Shown: positions 55,228 through 63,278 of the stretch, piece by piece | Position numbering within the stretch: position 1 is the stretch's first letter | Layout: the number at the start of each line of letters is the position of its first letter | Assembly (NCBI GenBank): GCA_040769125.1 | Contig: JAXGLO010000001.1 | Span: 62,001-126,000, forward strand | Direction of reading: 5' to 3' | Source of the DNA: CAIXSE01 sp040769125 | GTDB lineage: Bacteria > Actinomycetota > Thermoleophilia > UBA2241 | Length of the DNA: 64,000 nt | The notes under the pieces: model-generated | Told to the model about the DNA's origin: nothing | What the model saw: only the letters and a program-made list of their open reading frames with translations | Databases searched by the model: none | Program-made: the position numbers and the translations under genes

Positions 55228-55627
55228 CGGCGCCCTCCTTCAGGGCGGCGGCCACGGCGTACGCCATGACGCCGGTGTGACTCAATGAGACCTCGACGCG
55301 GGTGACCCCGAGGTCGCGGGCGACCCGCGCCACATCGCCGTGCAGCGCGATCTCAGGCTTCCCGCCTGAGAGGACCTCGATCTCGCGCCACACAAACCCG
55401 ATGATACCGATTCCAAGGGCCTTCCCAACCGCCTCCTTGGCGGCGAAGCGGGCGGCGTAGTGCGACCAGCAGTCGGAGAAGCGCTCGCAGTACGCCCGCT
55501 CTTGCGGGCTGAACAGCCGCTCATAGGCGCTCGGCAGACGCTCGAGGAGACGCCGGATACGCGGCGCCTCGATCACGTCGATGCCGAGGCCGCAAAGCAA
55601 CCCGCCTGCGGGAATAGCCGGCAGCAT
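55220..55627 (-). CDS. acpS: Holo-[acyl-carrier-protein] synthase AcpS
   Basis: AcpS transfers 4'-phosphopantetheine from CoA to acyl carrier protein. The 135-aa protein has the Mg/CoA motifs GIDVIEAPRIRRLLE and AARFAAKEAVGKALG and the C-terminal VEVSLSHTGVMAYAVA. It sits 6 nt after glmS and overlaps nnr. Confidence 0.95.
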   Translation of the reverse strand: MLPAIPAGGLLCGLGIDVIEAPRIRRLLERLPSAYERLFSPQERAYCERFSDCWSHYAARFAAKEAVGKALGIGIIGFVWREIEVLSGGKPEIALHGDVARVARDLGVTRVEVSLSHTGVMAYAVAAALKEGADV

Positions 55628-55633
55628 CGACGC

Positions 55634-57460
55634 TTACTCTACCGTAACGGTCTTGGCCAGGTTACGGGGCTGGTCGACGTTGAGCCCCTTGGTCTCCGCG
55701 ATGTGGTAGGCGAGCAGCTGCAGCGGTATGACCGCGAGGATCGGCGCAAGGTGATGGTCGCAGGGCGGGATCCAGAGCACGTTGCGAGAGAGCTCGCCGA
55801 TCGCCTCATTGCCGTCGGTCGCCACGGCGATCACGTCGGCGCCGCGGGCCCGCACCTCCTCGATGTTGCTGATCAGCTTCGGGAGGACGGGGCTGTCGTC
55901 GGCCACGATCACGACCGGGGAGTTTTCGTCGATCAGGGCGATGGGGCCGTGCTTCATCTCACCGGCCGCGTACGCCTCGGTCGGGGTATAGCTGATCTCC
56001 TTGAGCTTAAGCGCACCTTCAAGGCAGGCGGCGAAGCCCATGCCGCGACCCAGGTAGAGGAAGAAACGCTCGTCATGGTACCGCCGCGCGATCTCGACGA
56101 TGTTGCTGTCGCGCTCCAGGAGCTGCTGCACGAGTTCGGGGACGGCCCGCAGCTCCTGGCCGAGGCGGCGTAGCTCACCCTCGGGCATGACGCCCCGGGC
56201 CCAGGCGAAGCGCAGGGCGAGGAGCAGGAGCGCCGCCACCTGGGCGGTGTGCGTCTTGGTCGCCGCCACCCCGATCTCGAGGCCGGCGCGGGTGAGCATG
56301 ACGAAGTCGGCGTCGCGAGTTGCCTGACTGCCCTGGACGTTGGTGAGCGCGAGCACCGGCGAGCCGGCATCCCGGGCGAGCCGCATGGCGGCCAGCGTGT
56401 CGGCCGTCTCGCCTGACTGCGTGATGCCGATGACCAGGGCGTCGGGGTCGAAGACCGGCTCGCGATAGCGGAACTCGCTGGCGACGTCGATCTGCACCGG
56501 CACGCGCGCGAGCTGCTCGATCGCGTAGCTCACGACGAGGCCGGCGTGATACGACGTGCCACAGGCGACGATGAAGACGCGCCGCAGCCGGCGCAGCATC
56601 TCGTCGCCGATCCCCACCTCGCTGAGATCGACGGTGCCATCCTCGTGGAGCCGACCGGCGAGCGTGTCCCGCAGCGCCGTCGGCTGCTCGTGGATTTCCT
56701 TCAGCATGAAGGTTTCATAGCCGCCCTTTTCGGCGGTCTCGGCGTCCCACAACACCTCGGTCTCTTCGCGCACGAGCGGAGCGCCGGCGGCGTCGCAAAA
56801 CTCTGCGCCCGAGGCGCGCAGCGTCACGACGTCGCCGTCCTCGAGAATGACGACCCGGCGCGTATGGTTGAGAAAGGCCGGGATGGCCGATGCCAGGAAC
56901 ATCTCGTTGTCGCCCACGCCGACCACCAAAGGGCTTTCGTTGCGGACGCCGACAAGGACGTCGGGCTCATCGGCCGCCACGGCGCAGAAGGAGTTGCGCC
57001 CTGTGAGACGGGAGAACGCCTTGCGCACGGCGGTGGTAAGGCCTTCGGCCATGCCCTCCTCGACCAGGTGGGCGACCACCTCGGCGTCGGTCTCACTGGT
57101 GAACCTGTGCCCTCTGCCGGCGAGCTCGGTGCGCAGTTCCTTGTAGTTCTCGACGATGCCGTTGAGGACGATCGACACGCGGCCGCTGCAATCGTTGTGA
57201 GGGTGCGCGTTGGCCTCGCTGGGCCGCCCGTGCGTGGCCCAGCGCGTGTGCCCGAGGCCCGCCTTGGCGCGGCTCTCGCTGGCCCCGACCGCCGCGAACA
57301 GAGCGTCGAGATTGCCGACGGCATGCACGGTGCGCAGCCCATCGTCCTCCACCAGCACGATGCCTGCGGAGTCGTAGCCCCGGTACTCCAGCCGTCTGAG
57401 ACCGTCGAGAATGATGGCATTGCTCGGGCGGTGCCCGACGTAACCCACGATGCCGCACAT
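55634..57460 (-). CDS. glmS: Glutamine-fructose-6-phosphate aminotransferase GlmS
   Basis: GlmS makes glucosamine 6-phosphate, the first step to UDP-GlcNAc. The 608-aa protein starts MCGIVGYVG, where Cys2 becomes the glutaminase nucleophile after Met removal; the glutaminase domain has LGHTRWATHG, and two SIS domains follow (ACGTSYHAGLVV, ITQSGETADTLAAM). It ends in KTVTVE. The ATG at 57460 gives this exact N-terminus, so upstream in-frame codons are rejected. The leader carries a candidate glmS ribozyme, implying feedback by glucosamine 6-phosphate. Confidence 0.98.
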   Translation of the reverse strand: MCGIVGYVGHRPSNAIILDGLRRLEYRGYDSAGIVLVEDDGLRTVHAVGNLDALFAAVGASESRAKAGLGHTRWATHGRPSEANAHPHNDCSGRVSIVLNGIVENYKELRTELAGRGHRFTSETDAEVVAHLVEEGMAEGLTTAVRKAFSRLTGRNSFCAVAADEPDVLVGVRNESPLVVGVGDNEMFLASAIPAFLNHTRRVVILEDGDVVTLRASGAEFCDAAGAPLVREETEVLWDAETAEKGGYETFMLKEIHEQPTALRDTLAGRLHEDGTVDLSEVGIGDEMLRRLRRVFIVACGTSYHAGLVVSYAIEQLARVPVQIDVASEFRYREPVFDPDALVIGITQSGETADTLAAMRLARDAGSPVLALTNVQGSQATRDADFVMLTRAGLEIGVAATKTHTAQVAALLLLALRFAWARGVMPEGELRRLGQELRAVPELVQQLLERDSNIVEIARRYHDERFFLYLGRGMGFAACLEGALKLKEISYTPTEAYAAGEMKHGPIALIDENSPVVIVADDSPVLPKLISNIEEVRARGADVIAVATDGNEAIGELSRNVLWIPPCDHHLAPILAVIPLQLLAYHIAETKGLNVDQPRNLAKTVTVE

Positions 57461-57509
57461 GGATGGGTACTCCCTTCCGCGGTGATGGCGCAGCAGGCGA
57501 AACGCGAAC

Positions 57510-57665
57510 GACACATGCAAGCCGCTTTGTGCCGCCGTTACCGACGGGTTTTGACGACTCGCTCACGACCGTGCCCGGCCGGGAGGCATCCGCCGAAGCT
57601 CTCGATCAACCTCCACCTCGTCACCCTCGCGCGACCCGAAGGGAATCGGGCGAGGGCCAGGCGCT
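57510..57665 (-). ncRNA. glmS self-cleaving ribozyme/riboswitch (candidate)
   Basis: The minus strand upstream of glmS carries the ribozyme core in order. The cleavage dinucleotide is A|G at 57665/57664, followed by GCGCC. A long P2 stem (CCCTCGC-CCGA ... TCGG-GCGAGGG) comes next, then TGACGAGG (57623-57616), TGGAGGTTGATCGAGA, and TTCGGCGGATGCCTCC (57597-57582). GCGCC can pair with GGCGG, and GGAGG with CCTCC, as in the known double pseudoknot. A 3' domain with TCAAAACC and GGCACAAAGC resembles P3-P4. The RNA would cleave itself when glucosamine 6-phosphate accumulates and lower GlmS. The 3' boundary is approximate. Confidence 0.85.
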
Positions 57666-57754
57666 GGGATTGTGTACAGGTGTCCGCGCCGCCAGTCTGC
57701 TCTGGCTGGCGCTATTCTACCGCGACTCGGGCGTCGCCCGCCGCCCCTGGGGCA

Positions 57755-59092
57755 TCAGGACAGATGCTGCTCTACGACGGCGGCGATGCGCCCGCAGACG
57801 CCGTCGACCTCGTCGTGCGTCGGGGCTTCGGCCATGACCCGTACGAGATCCTCGGTGCCCGAGGTGCGCACGAGCACGCGACCGACGCCCTCGAGTCGAC
57901 GCTCTTCCTCTTCGATGGCCGCCCAGACGGCCGCCGCGTCGCCCAGCGCCCGCTTGTCGCGCACGCGCACATTGACCAAGCACTGCGGCAGGCGCCGCAT
58001 CACCGCGGCTGCCTCAGCCAGCGGAGTGCCGGTCTCACGCAAGGCCTGGAGCAGCAGCAGAGCTGTAGCGAGGCCGTCGCCCGTCGTCGCGATCTCGCGG
58101 TTGATGATGTGGCCCGACTGCTCGCCGCCGAGCACATAGCCGCCCTCGAGCATCCTCGCGACCACGTAGCGATCGCCGACATCGGTGACGAGCACCTCGA
58201 CCCCTTCGCGATTCATCGCCTGATGGAAGCCGAGATTGGTCATTACCGTGGTGACCACGGTGTCGTGCGGCAGCTTGCCCTGGGCCTTGAGGTGCCTGGC
58301 GAGGATCGCGATGATGAAGTCGCCGTCGACCAGCGCCCCGGCCGCGTCGACGGCGAGCACGCGGTCGCCGTCGCCGTCGAAGGCAAAGCCGAGGTCGAAC
58401 CCGTCGGCGGCCACGACCTCCTGAAGCGCCTCGATATGGGTGGAGCCGCAACCAGCATTGATGTTGACGCCGTCGGGATCGGCGAACAGCACGGTGACGT
58501 CGGCGCCGGACTCGGTCAGAGCGAGAGGGGCAGCCCGGTACATCGCGCCGTTGGCACAGTCGACGGCGATGCGCATGCCCCTGAGATCGAGCGGGATACG
58601 CTTGATGAGATCCCAGACATACCCCTCGACCGCCCCTTCGAGAACCTCGGCAGAGCCGAACCGGTCGCCCGACAGCGAGCGGAGGTCGTCGCGCTCGATG
58701 TGCTCCTCGATCTCCGCCTCTTTCTCGTCGCTCAGCTTGAACCCCTCGGACGAGAAGAACTTGATGCCATTGTCGGCGTAGGGGTTGTGTGAGGCGCTGA
58801 TGACGACCCCGGCGGCCGCCTCCCGCGCGCCGACCAGCGACGCCAGAGCCGGCGTAGGAAGCACGCCGGCGAGCTCGACGGCGGCGCCGCCGCTCGTGAG
58901 GCCGGCGCTGAGCGCCGCTTCGAGCATCGGCCCCGACAACCGCGTGTCGCGGCCGATGACGACGAGCGGATGATCCCCAGTCTTGGCAGCGAGGACGGCG
59001 GCGGCAGCACGCCCCACGCGCAGTGCGAACTCGGGGGTCAGCAACTCGCCGGCCACGCCACGGATGCCGTCAGTTCCAAAGTAAGTACTCAT
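57755..59092 (-). CDS. glmM: Phosphoglucosamine mutase GlmM
   Basis: GlmM converts glucosamine 6-phosphate to glucosamine 1-phosphate. The 445-aa protein begins YFGTDGIRGVAG, has the phosphoserine loop VVISASHNPYADNGIKFF, the metal loop FAFDGDGDRVLAVD, the sugar-binding GGEQSGHI and the phosphate-binding RTSGTEDLVRVMAEA. It lies between rpsI and glmS, so both UDP-GlcNAc precursor enzymes are neighbours, but the 294-nt gap with the ribozyme allows separate control of glmS. Confidence 0.97.
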   Translation of the reverse strand: MSTYFGTDGIRGVAGELLTPEFALRVGRAAAAVLAAKTGDHPLVVIGRDTRLSGPMLEAALSAGLTSGGAAVELAGVLPTPALASLVGAREAAAGVVISASHNPYADNGIKFFSSEGFKLSDEKEAEIEEHIERDDLRSLSGDRFGSAEVLEGAVEGYVWDLIKRIPLDLRGMRIAVDCANGAMYRAAPLALTESGADVTVLFADPDGVNINAGCGSTHIEALQEVVAADGFDLGFAFDGDGDRVLAVDAAGALVDGDFIIAILARHLKAQGKLPHDTVVTTVMTNLGFHQAMNREGVEVLVTDVGDRYVVARMLEGGYVLGGEQSGHIINREIATTGDGLATALLLLQALRETGTPLAEAAAVMRRLPQCLVNVRVRDKRALGDAAAVWAAIEEEERRLEGVGRVLVRTSGTEDLVRVMAEAPTHDEVDGVCGRIAAVVEQHLS

Positions 59093-59267
59093 GAAAATCC
59101 GTCCCGCCTCTGTGAGAAACGACGCCGTACCCGCGCCGGTGCCTGGGCCATGCTACGTGCGTCGCTCGGCGCCCGCAAACGACGGCTCGCGCCCGGTCTC
59201 GTAGTCTCGAACATCGTCGTCACCACAGAGCGAGGACGGACGCCCGCCGCGAAGCCCCCCAGACGAC

Positions 59268-59293
59268 GACGGGCCGCCCTGCGGCGGCCCGTC
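59268..59293 (-). terminator. Terminator hairpin of rplM-rpsI
   Basis: A perfect 11-bp stem (GACGGGCCGCC/GGCGGCCCGTC) with loop CTGC begins 26 nt after the rpsI stop. It has no T tract but matches the other strong GC hairpins that close operons in this window. Confidence 0.55.
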
Positions 59294-59319
59294 GGAGAGT
59301 CTCGTATGCGCGGCGGCGA

Positions 59320-59715
59320 CTAGCGCTTACTGAACTGCGGCTTCTTGCGCGCCTTGTGGAAGCCGGCCTTCTTGCGCTCGACCTGGCGGTCGTCGCGAGT
59401 GAGGAAGCCGGCGCGCTTGAGCGGCGTGCGCAGGTTCTCGTCGGCGACGCAGAGCGCACGGGCGATACCGTGACGAACGGCGCCGGCCTGTGCCGCGATT
59501 CCTCCGCCGAAGACATTAACCGTCGCGTCGAAGCGGTCCGCAGTGCGGGTGGTCTCGAACGGCGTCAGGGCGATGGTCTCGAGCACCTTGCGGCCGAAGT
59601 ACTGATCGACCTCACGCCCGTTGATGACCGTCTTGCCGGCGCCGGGTCTGAGGATGACTCGGGCGACGCTCGTCTTGCGCTTACCGGTGGCGCGGTAGGT
59701 CACTGCATCAGGCAC
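59320..59715 (-). CDS. rpsI: 30S ribosomal protein S9
   Basis: S9 is a 30S head protein whose C-terminus contacts P-site tRNA. The 131-aa protein has TGKRKTSVARVILRPG, INGREVDQYF, GGGIAAQAGAVRHGIARAL and the C-terminal RKKPQFSKR. It follows rplM by 3 nt, the universal pair. Confidence 0.98.
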   Translation of the reverse strand: MPDAVTYRATGKRKTSVARVILRPGAGKTVINGREVDQYFGRKVLETIALTPFETTRTADRFDATVNVFGGGIAAQAGAVRHGIARALCVADENLRTPLKRAGFLTRDDRQVERKKAGFHKARKKPQFSKR

Positions 59716-59718
59716 GCC

Positions 59719-60153
59719 TTACTCCTTGATCTCGAGCGCTGTGGGTTGCTGCGCCTCGTGGGGATGCTCCGCGCCCGCGTAGACCTTGAGCTTGCGGAGC
59801 TGCGCGCGCCCAAGCCTGTTGTGTGGCAGCATACCGCGCACGGCGCGGCGCACGATCTCCTCGGGACGGCGAGCCGAGAGCTTGGCGTACGACTCGCTCT
59901 TGATTCCGCCGGGATAGCCCGTGTGGTGGTAGTACATCTTCTGCTCGGGCTTCTTGCCCGTCACAACGACCTTGTCGGCGTTGATGACGACGACGAAATC
60001 GCCGGTGTCGATGTGAGGTGTGTAGATCGGCTTGCGCTTGCCGCGCAAGCAGTCGGCGACGACCGTGGACAGACGGCCGAGGGTATGGCCCTTGGCGTCG
60101 ACGATGTACCACTTCTTCTCGATAGCGGAGGGTTTGGCGACGTAGGTCTTCAT
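59719..60153 (-). CDS. rplM: 50S ribosomal protein L13
   Basis: L13 is an early-assembly 50S protein. The 144-aa sequence has WYIVDAKGHTLGRLSTVVADCLRGK, DFVVVINADKVVVTGKK, MYYHHTGYPGGIKS and AVRGMLPHNRLGRAQLRKLKVYAG. It heads the rplM-rpsI operon with a promoter about 60 nt upstream. Confidence 0.98.
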   Translation of the reverse strand: MKTYVAKPSAIEKKWYIVDAKGHTLGRLSTVVADCLRGKRKPIYTPHIDTGDFVVVINADKVVVTGKKPEQKMYYHHTGYPGGIKSESYAKLSARRPEEIVRRAVRGMLPHNRLGRAQLRKLKVYAGAEHPHEAQQPTALEIKE

Positions 60154-60209
60154 GCGCTCACTCGGTTCACTGGTCTCAACACGCGCCCCCTGCGGACGCG
60201 CGAAGGGGA

Positions 60210-60238
60210 ACTATAGCGAAGACAGACACGCCGCGCAA
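60210..60238 (-). promoter_or_regulatory. Promoter of rplM-rpsI
   Basis: On the minus strand TTGCGC (60238-60233) and TATAGT (60215-60210) are 17 bp apart. The -10 matches consensus at five of six positions. The short leader to rplM contains a CGCGC/GCGCG hairpin that could take part in ribosomal protein autoregulation. Confidence 0.6.
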
Positions 60239-60385
60239 ATCGCCCAGGCAGGAGCGCCAGCCAGCGGCGTCACATGCAGGCTCCCGGGCGAAGGAGCAGG
60301 ACGGCAAAGGTGGAGCGATCGCTCGCTGAGCGCATCGTCGTCCGGATCACGGCAGCCACAAGCCGTGGTCGAGAGCCCGCCGCCG

Positions 60386-61135
60386 CTACCGCCCGCCGGG
60401 CGCCGGCCGGGCGAACCTCGCGAAGATGTACACGGCGACATAGATGAAGAGGAACAGCAGGGCGAAGAGGACGGTGAACGCCGTGAGCCGCGGCTGCGCC
60501 AGCGGATCGCTGACGCCGCTCCAGACCTTGTCGGCGAGCGGCAGCGGGCGCTGCAAGAGGTCCCAGCTGTTCCAGCGCATGAAGCGCCCCAGGTAGATGC
60601 CGAAGCTGCCGAGACCCGCGGCGAGCACGACGAAAACCCAGCCGCCCACGGTCCCAACGGCGCGGCCGACGATGTCGTGCATGAGGTACAGCGATACGAC
60701 GCCGAGCAGGAGCCCTGTCCAGGCGAACCAGAACAGCATGAGCACGTCGTACCATCCCGGCACCAGATCCCCCATGCTGCCCAGATGCAGGAAGTCGGTG
60801 AGTATGTACGGGGCGTTCGGGAAGAACAGCAGCCAGACGCCGGCGGCGAGCACCACGACCACCCAGACGCTGCCTCGGCGCGATGCCGAGAGCCGGTGCG
60901 CAATCCCGGCCATAACGAGAGGCACCCAGGCGAGCGCGAGGTTCCACAGAAGGAACCAGTAATGGACGGTGTGCGAGTACACCATCCGCGCCCCGATCAG
61001 CGCCACGCACACCAGTGACGCAGCGACCAGGAGGCCGACGATCGCGGTGGCGAAGCGTCGCCTCCGCTGCGGAGATGGAGGGTGCCCTTGTGATGCACCT
61101 TCGGCGAGCTGTGAAGGGTCGGTCATCGGAATCAT
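60386..61135 (-). CDS. DUF1361 multi-pass membrane protein
   Basis: The 249-aa protein has about six to seven hydrophobic segments: AIVGLLVAASLVCVALIGA, WFLLWNLALAWVPLVMAG, VWVVVVLAAGVWLLFFPNAPY, VLMLFWFAWTGLLLGVVSLYLM, WVFVVLAAGLGSFGIYLG and FTVLFALLFLFIYVAVYIF. The signature NAPYILTDFLHL and GIYLGRFMRWNSWDLL identify DUF1361. Function is unknown. It is divergent from the ATPase gene; start at 61135 or three codons later (61126). Confidence 0.85.
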   Translation of the reverse strand: MIPMTDPSQLAEGASQGHPPSPQRRRRFATAIVGLLVAASLVCVALIGARMVYSHTVHYWFLLWNLALAWVPLVMAGIAHRLSASRRGSVWVVVVLAAGVWLLFFPNAPYILTDFLHLGSMGDLVPGWYDVLMLFWFAWTGLLLGVVSLYLMHDIVGRAVGTVGGWVFVVLAAGLGSFGIYLGRFMRWNSWDLLQRPLPLADKVWSGVSDPLAQPRLTAFTVLFALLFLFIYVAVYIFARFARPAPGGR

Positions 61136-61291
61136 GCCACGACTGTACCACCGGCGCCGGGCGGGCGTACCGTGCGTCGCACGCGGACCGCGGCGCCGTG
61201 ACGTGCACCACTCTGATCCGGGCACGCTGGACTCGGGCGGCCCGTCTGCCGATACTGGTGCGGACCCCAAGAACGACGCCAGGAGGCGGGC

Positions 61292-62236
61292 GTGTACGAC
61301 GACCAGCTCGAGACAGAGAGAGCGGCGGGAGGCGAAGGCGGCCGCCCCGCGGCCGGCGCCGACCGTGACACCGCGCTGCGCGTCCTTCAGGGCAGGCTCG
61401 TCGGGGAGATCGACCAAGCCATCGACGACCTCGAGCGCGCTCACGCCGACGAAGCTACGGGCGAGCACCTCGAGACCCTGCGCGCCCTGCTGAAGGCGCA
61501 GGTGCGCGCCTACCTCGACCACGTCGCCGAACGCCATGCGACGCTCGCCTCCCACACCTCGATCATGTACGCCGACGCGGTCGGCGCGGACGGCGTGCTC
61601 TCGACCACGCTCAGCAGCCTCGCGCACGACGGCACCGTCACCATGGGCCAGGCCGCCAAGCTGGCGCAGTTCGTGGGCGAGCGGCGCTCGATCGTGATCA
61701 TCGGAGCCGCCGGCGCCGGCAAGTCGACGCTCCTCAACTCGCTCTTCGAGCACGTGCCCGCCGACGAGCGCTGCGTAGCGATCGAGCGAAGTCCCGCGCT
61801 CCCGGCCCTCAAGGACCGCTCCTTCTGTGTGCGACTCACCTCCGCCCCCGGCGCCGACAGGCCTGCGCTCTTCGAGAAGGCAGGACGCATGAACCCCAGC
61901 CGCCTCGTAGTCAGTGAGCTCGGGGAGGAGGATGCACGGGAGCTCTTCAGCCTCCTCGCCGACGACCCGCGCATCGGCGGAATGGCGACCATGTGCGCCG
62001 ACACCGTGACCCAGGCGCTCAGAGCGACCGTGGCCGCCTTCGGCGACGACAAAGCCCGAGCGCGCGCGCTCATGACCCAGGTGCGCCCCGTCTTCGTGCA
62101 GCTGCAACGCGACGACTTCAGCCTCGCGCGCGTGACGGCGATCTGGAGCGTCGAGCTCCGCGAGGGCGGCGGGCTGGTCCTGCGGCAGGCCGAAACAGGC
62201 TCGCCGCTTGGCGGCGAGCTGGTCGCCGAGGCCTGA
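61292..62236 (+). CDS. Orphan CpaF/VirB11-type secretion ATPase-like protein
   Basis: The 314-aa protein has an Ala/Glu-rich helical N-terminal part (1-100), then a RecA-like domain resembling CpaF/TadA ATPases: TLSSLAHDGTVTMGQAAKLAQFVGERRSIVIIG, Walker A GAAGAGKSTLLNSL, and MNPSRLVVSELGEEDA where CpaF has RPDRIIVGEVRG. The conserved T-x-HAN of the His box reads TMCADT, so a catalytic histidine is missing. No pilus or secretion genes are adjacent. It may be a degenerate or repurposed ATPase. The GTG start has AGGAGG at 5 nt. Confidence 0.75.
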   Translation: MYDDQLETERAAGGEGGRPAAGADRDTALRVLQGRLVGEIDQAIDDLERAHADEATGEHLETLRALLKAQVRAYLDHVAERHATLASHTSIMYADAVGADGVLSTTLSSLAHDGTVTMGQAAKLAQFVGERRSIVIIGAAGAGKSTLLNSLFEHVPADERCVAIERSPALPALKDRSFCVRLTSAPGADRPALFEKAGRMNPSRLVVSELGEEDARELFSLLADDPRIGGMATMCADTVTQALRATVAAFGDDKARARALMTQVRPVFVQLQRDDFSLARVTAIWSVELREGGGLVLRQAETGSPLGGELVAEA

Positions 62237-62337
62237 GCCCACCGGGACGAAGGTGCCAGCGCCATCCGCCATGCGGGCGAACGTCGACCAAACCGCCACG
62301 CGTCACCCTCGCGCTCGTATCTGAGGACGGCTACGGT

Positions 62338-62367
62338 TTGAACAGCAGCGCCGCCGGCTGGTAAAGT
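62338..62367 (+). promoter_or_regulatory. Candidate promoter of rpsF-ssb-rpsR-rplI
   Basis: TTGAAC (62338-62343) and TAAAGT (62362-62367) are 18 bp apart, with TGG before the -10 giving a partial extended -10. The leader of about 70 nt contains a CTCCAGC/GCTGGGG hairpin followed by CCG, which is reminiscent of the S6:S18-binding leader motif. Confidence 0.45.
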
Positions 62368-62443
62368 GCCCGTTCACGTCGCCGCTCGGCGATGTGTCAC
62401 CCCTGCTCCAGCATGAGGGCTGGGGCCGCACAGACCACAGGAG

Positions 62444-62740
62444 GTGATCGCGATCAACAAGTACGAGCTCATGCTCATCGTCAACCCGAATACCGATGAG
62501 GAGCGCCAGAAGGAGATCATAGGCCGTCTTCGCACCACCGTTGAGAACGCCGGCGGCTCCATCGCCGACATCAACGAGTGGGGCAAGATGAGGCTCGCCT
62601 ACGAGATCGGTAAAGAGCCCGAGGGCGTCTACACCGTCATCACATTCTCGACGACTCCCGAGATTCTCGCCGAGGTCGAGCGTGTCCTGAGCATCACCGA
62701 CGGAGTGATGCGCTTCAAGACCATCCGCCTCAAGTCCTAG
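62444..62740 (+). CDS. rpsF: 30S ribosomal protein S6
   Basis: S6 binds the 30S platform with S18. The 98-aa protein has NKYELMLIVNPNTDEER, VENAGGSIADINEWGKMRLAYEI and VLSITDGVMRFKTIRL. The start is odd: the only canonical codon in front is a GTG at 62444 that forms part of a perfect AGGAGGTGATC Shine-Dalgarno. The ATC at 62453, 8 nt after AGGAGG, would give an N-terminus (xNKYELM) that matches other S6 proteins. I list the GTG boundary but consider ATC initiation plausible. Confidence 0.95.
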   Translation: MIAINKYELMLIVNPNTDEERQKEIIGRLRTTVENAGGSIADINEWGKMRLAYEIGKEPEGVYTVITFSTTPEILAEVERVLSITDGVMRFKTIRLKS

Positions 62741-62767
62741 ACGCTTCACCCAGGAAGGGAGAGCACC

Positions 62768-63223
62768 GTGGCCGGGTCAGTTAACGTCGTCGTACTGGTG
62801 GGCAACCTCACGCGCGACCCCGAGATCAGAGTAATCGGCAGCGGCACCAGTGTGTGCAGCCTCCGGCTGGCGGTCAACGATCGCGTCAAGGACCAGGTGA
62901 CCGGCGAGTGGGGCAACAGGCCCAACTTCTTCGACATCGACGTGTTCGGCGGCCAGGGCGAGCGCTGTGCGCAGTACCTCGCCAAGGGCCGCCAGGTGGC
63001 AGTCCAGGGCAAGCTCCGCTGGCGCGAGTGGGAGACCCAGGACGGCCAGAAGCGTCAGGCCGTCTCGGTGGTCGCCGACAACGTGCAGTTCATCGGCCCG
63101 CGTGACGCCGTCGCATCCGGTGGGCAGGGCGGGTGGCAGTCCGAGCCTCCATCGGGCGGCACCGCCTATCCTGTCGTGAATCCCGACATGTCACACGGTG
63201 ACGACGACGACATCCCGTTCTGA
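62768..63223 (+). CDS. ssb: Single-stranded DNA-binding protein
   Basis: SSB coats single-stranded DNA and recruits repair proteins. The OB fold is seen in VNVVVLVGNLTRDPEIR, NFFDIDVFGGQGERCAQYLAKGRQVAVQGKLRWREWE and VVADNVQFI. A short Gly/Ser/Pro linker leads to the acidic tip DDDDIPF. The 151-aa protein starts at a GTG with GGGAG upstream and sits in the usual rpsF-ssb-rpsR order. Confidence 0.98.
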   Translation: MAGSVNVVVLVGNLTRDPEIRVIGSGTSVCSLRLAVNDRVKDQVTGEWGNRPNFFDIDVFGGQGERCAQYLAKGRQVAVQGKLRWREWETQDGQKRQAVSVVADNVQFIGPRDAVASGGQGGWQSEPPSGGTAYPVVNPDMSHGDDDDIPF

Positions 63224-63244
63224 GATTTCGAGTCAGAGATTGAG

Positions 63245-63260
63245 GGCGCCCCGGGGCGCC
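63245..63260 (+). terminator. GC palindrome between ssb and rpsR
   Basis: The perfect 16-bp palindrome GGCGCCCCGGGGCGCC can form a 6-bp hairpin with a CCGG loop just before the rpsR ribosome-binding site. It may attenuate or shield translation rather than terminate, because rpsR and rplI follow closely. Confidence 0.35.
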
Positions 63261-63278
63261 GCAAGGAGAGAACACCAC

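Noticed and set aside
57700..57719. A second AGCGCC in the glmS leader as alternative ribozyme cleavage site
   Set aside because: Only the AGCGCC at 57665-57660 is followed by the P2 stem and the conserved core at the right distance; the other lies next to a possible -10 element TAGAAT.
56546..58792. A 748-codon plus-strand open frame opposite glmS and glmM
   Set aside because: It is antisense to two conserved enzymes and crosses the glmS leader; no family signature.
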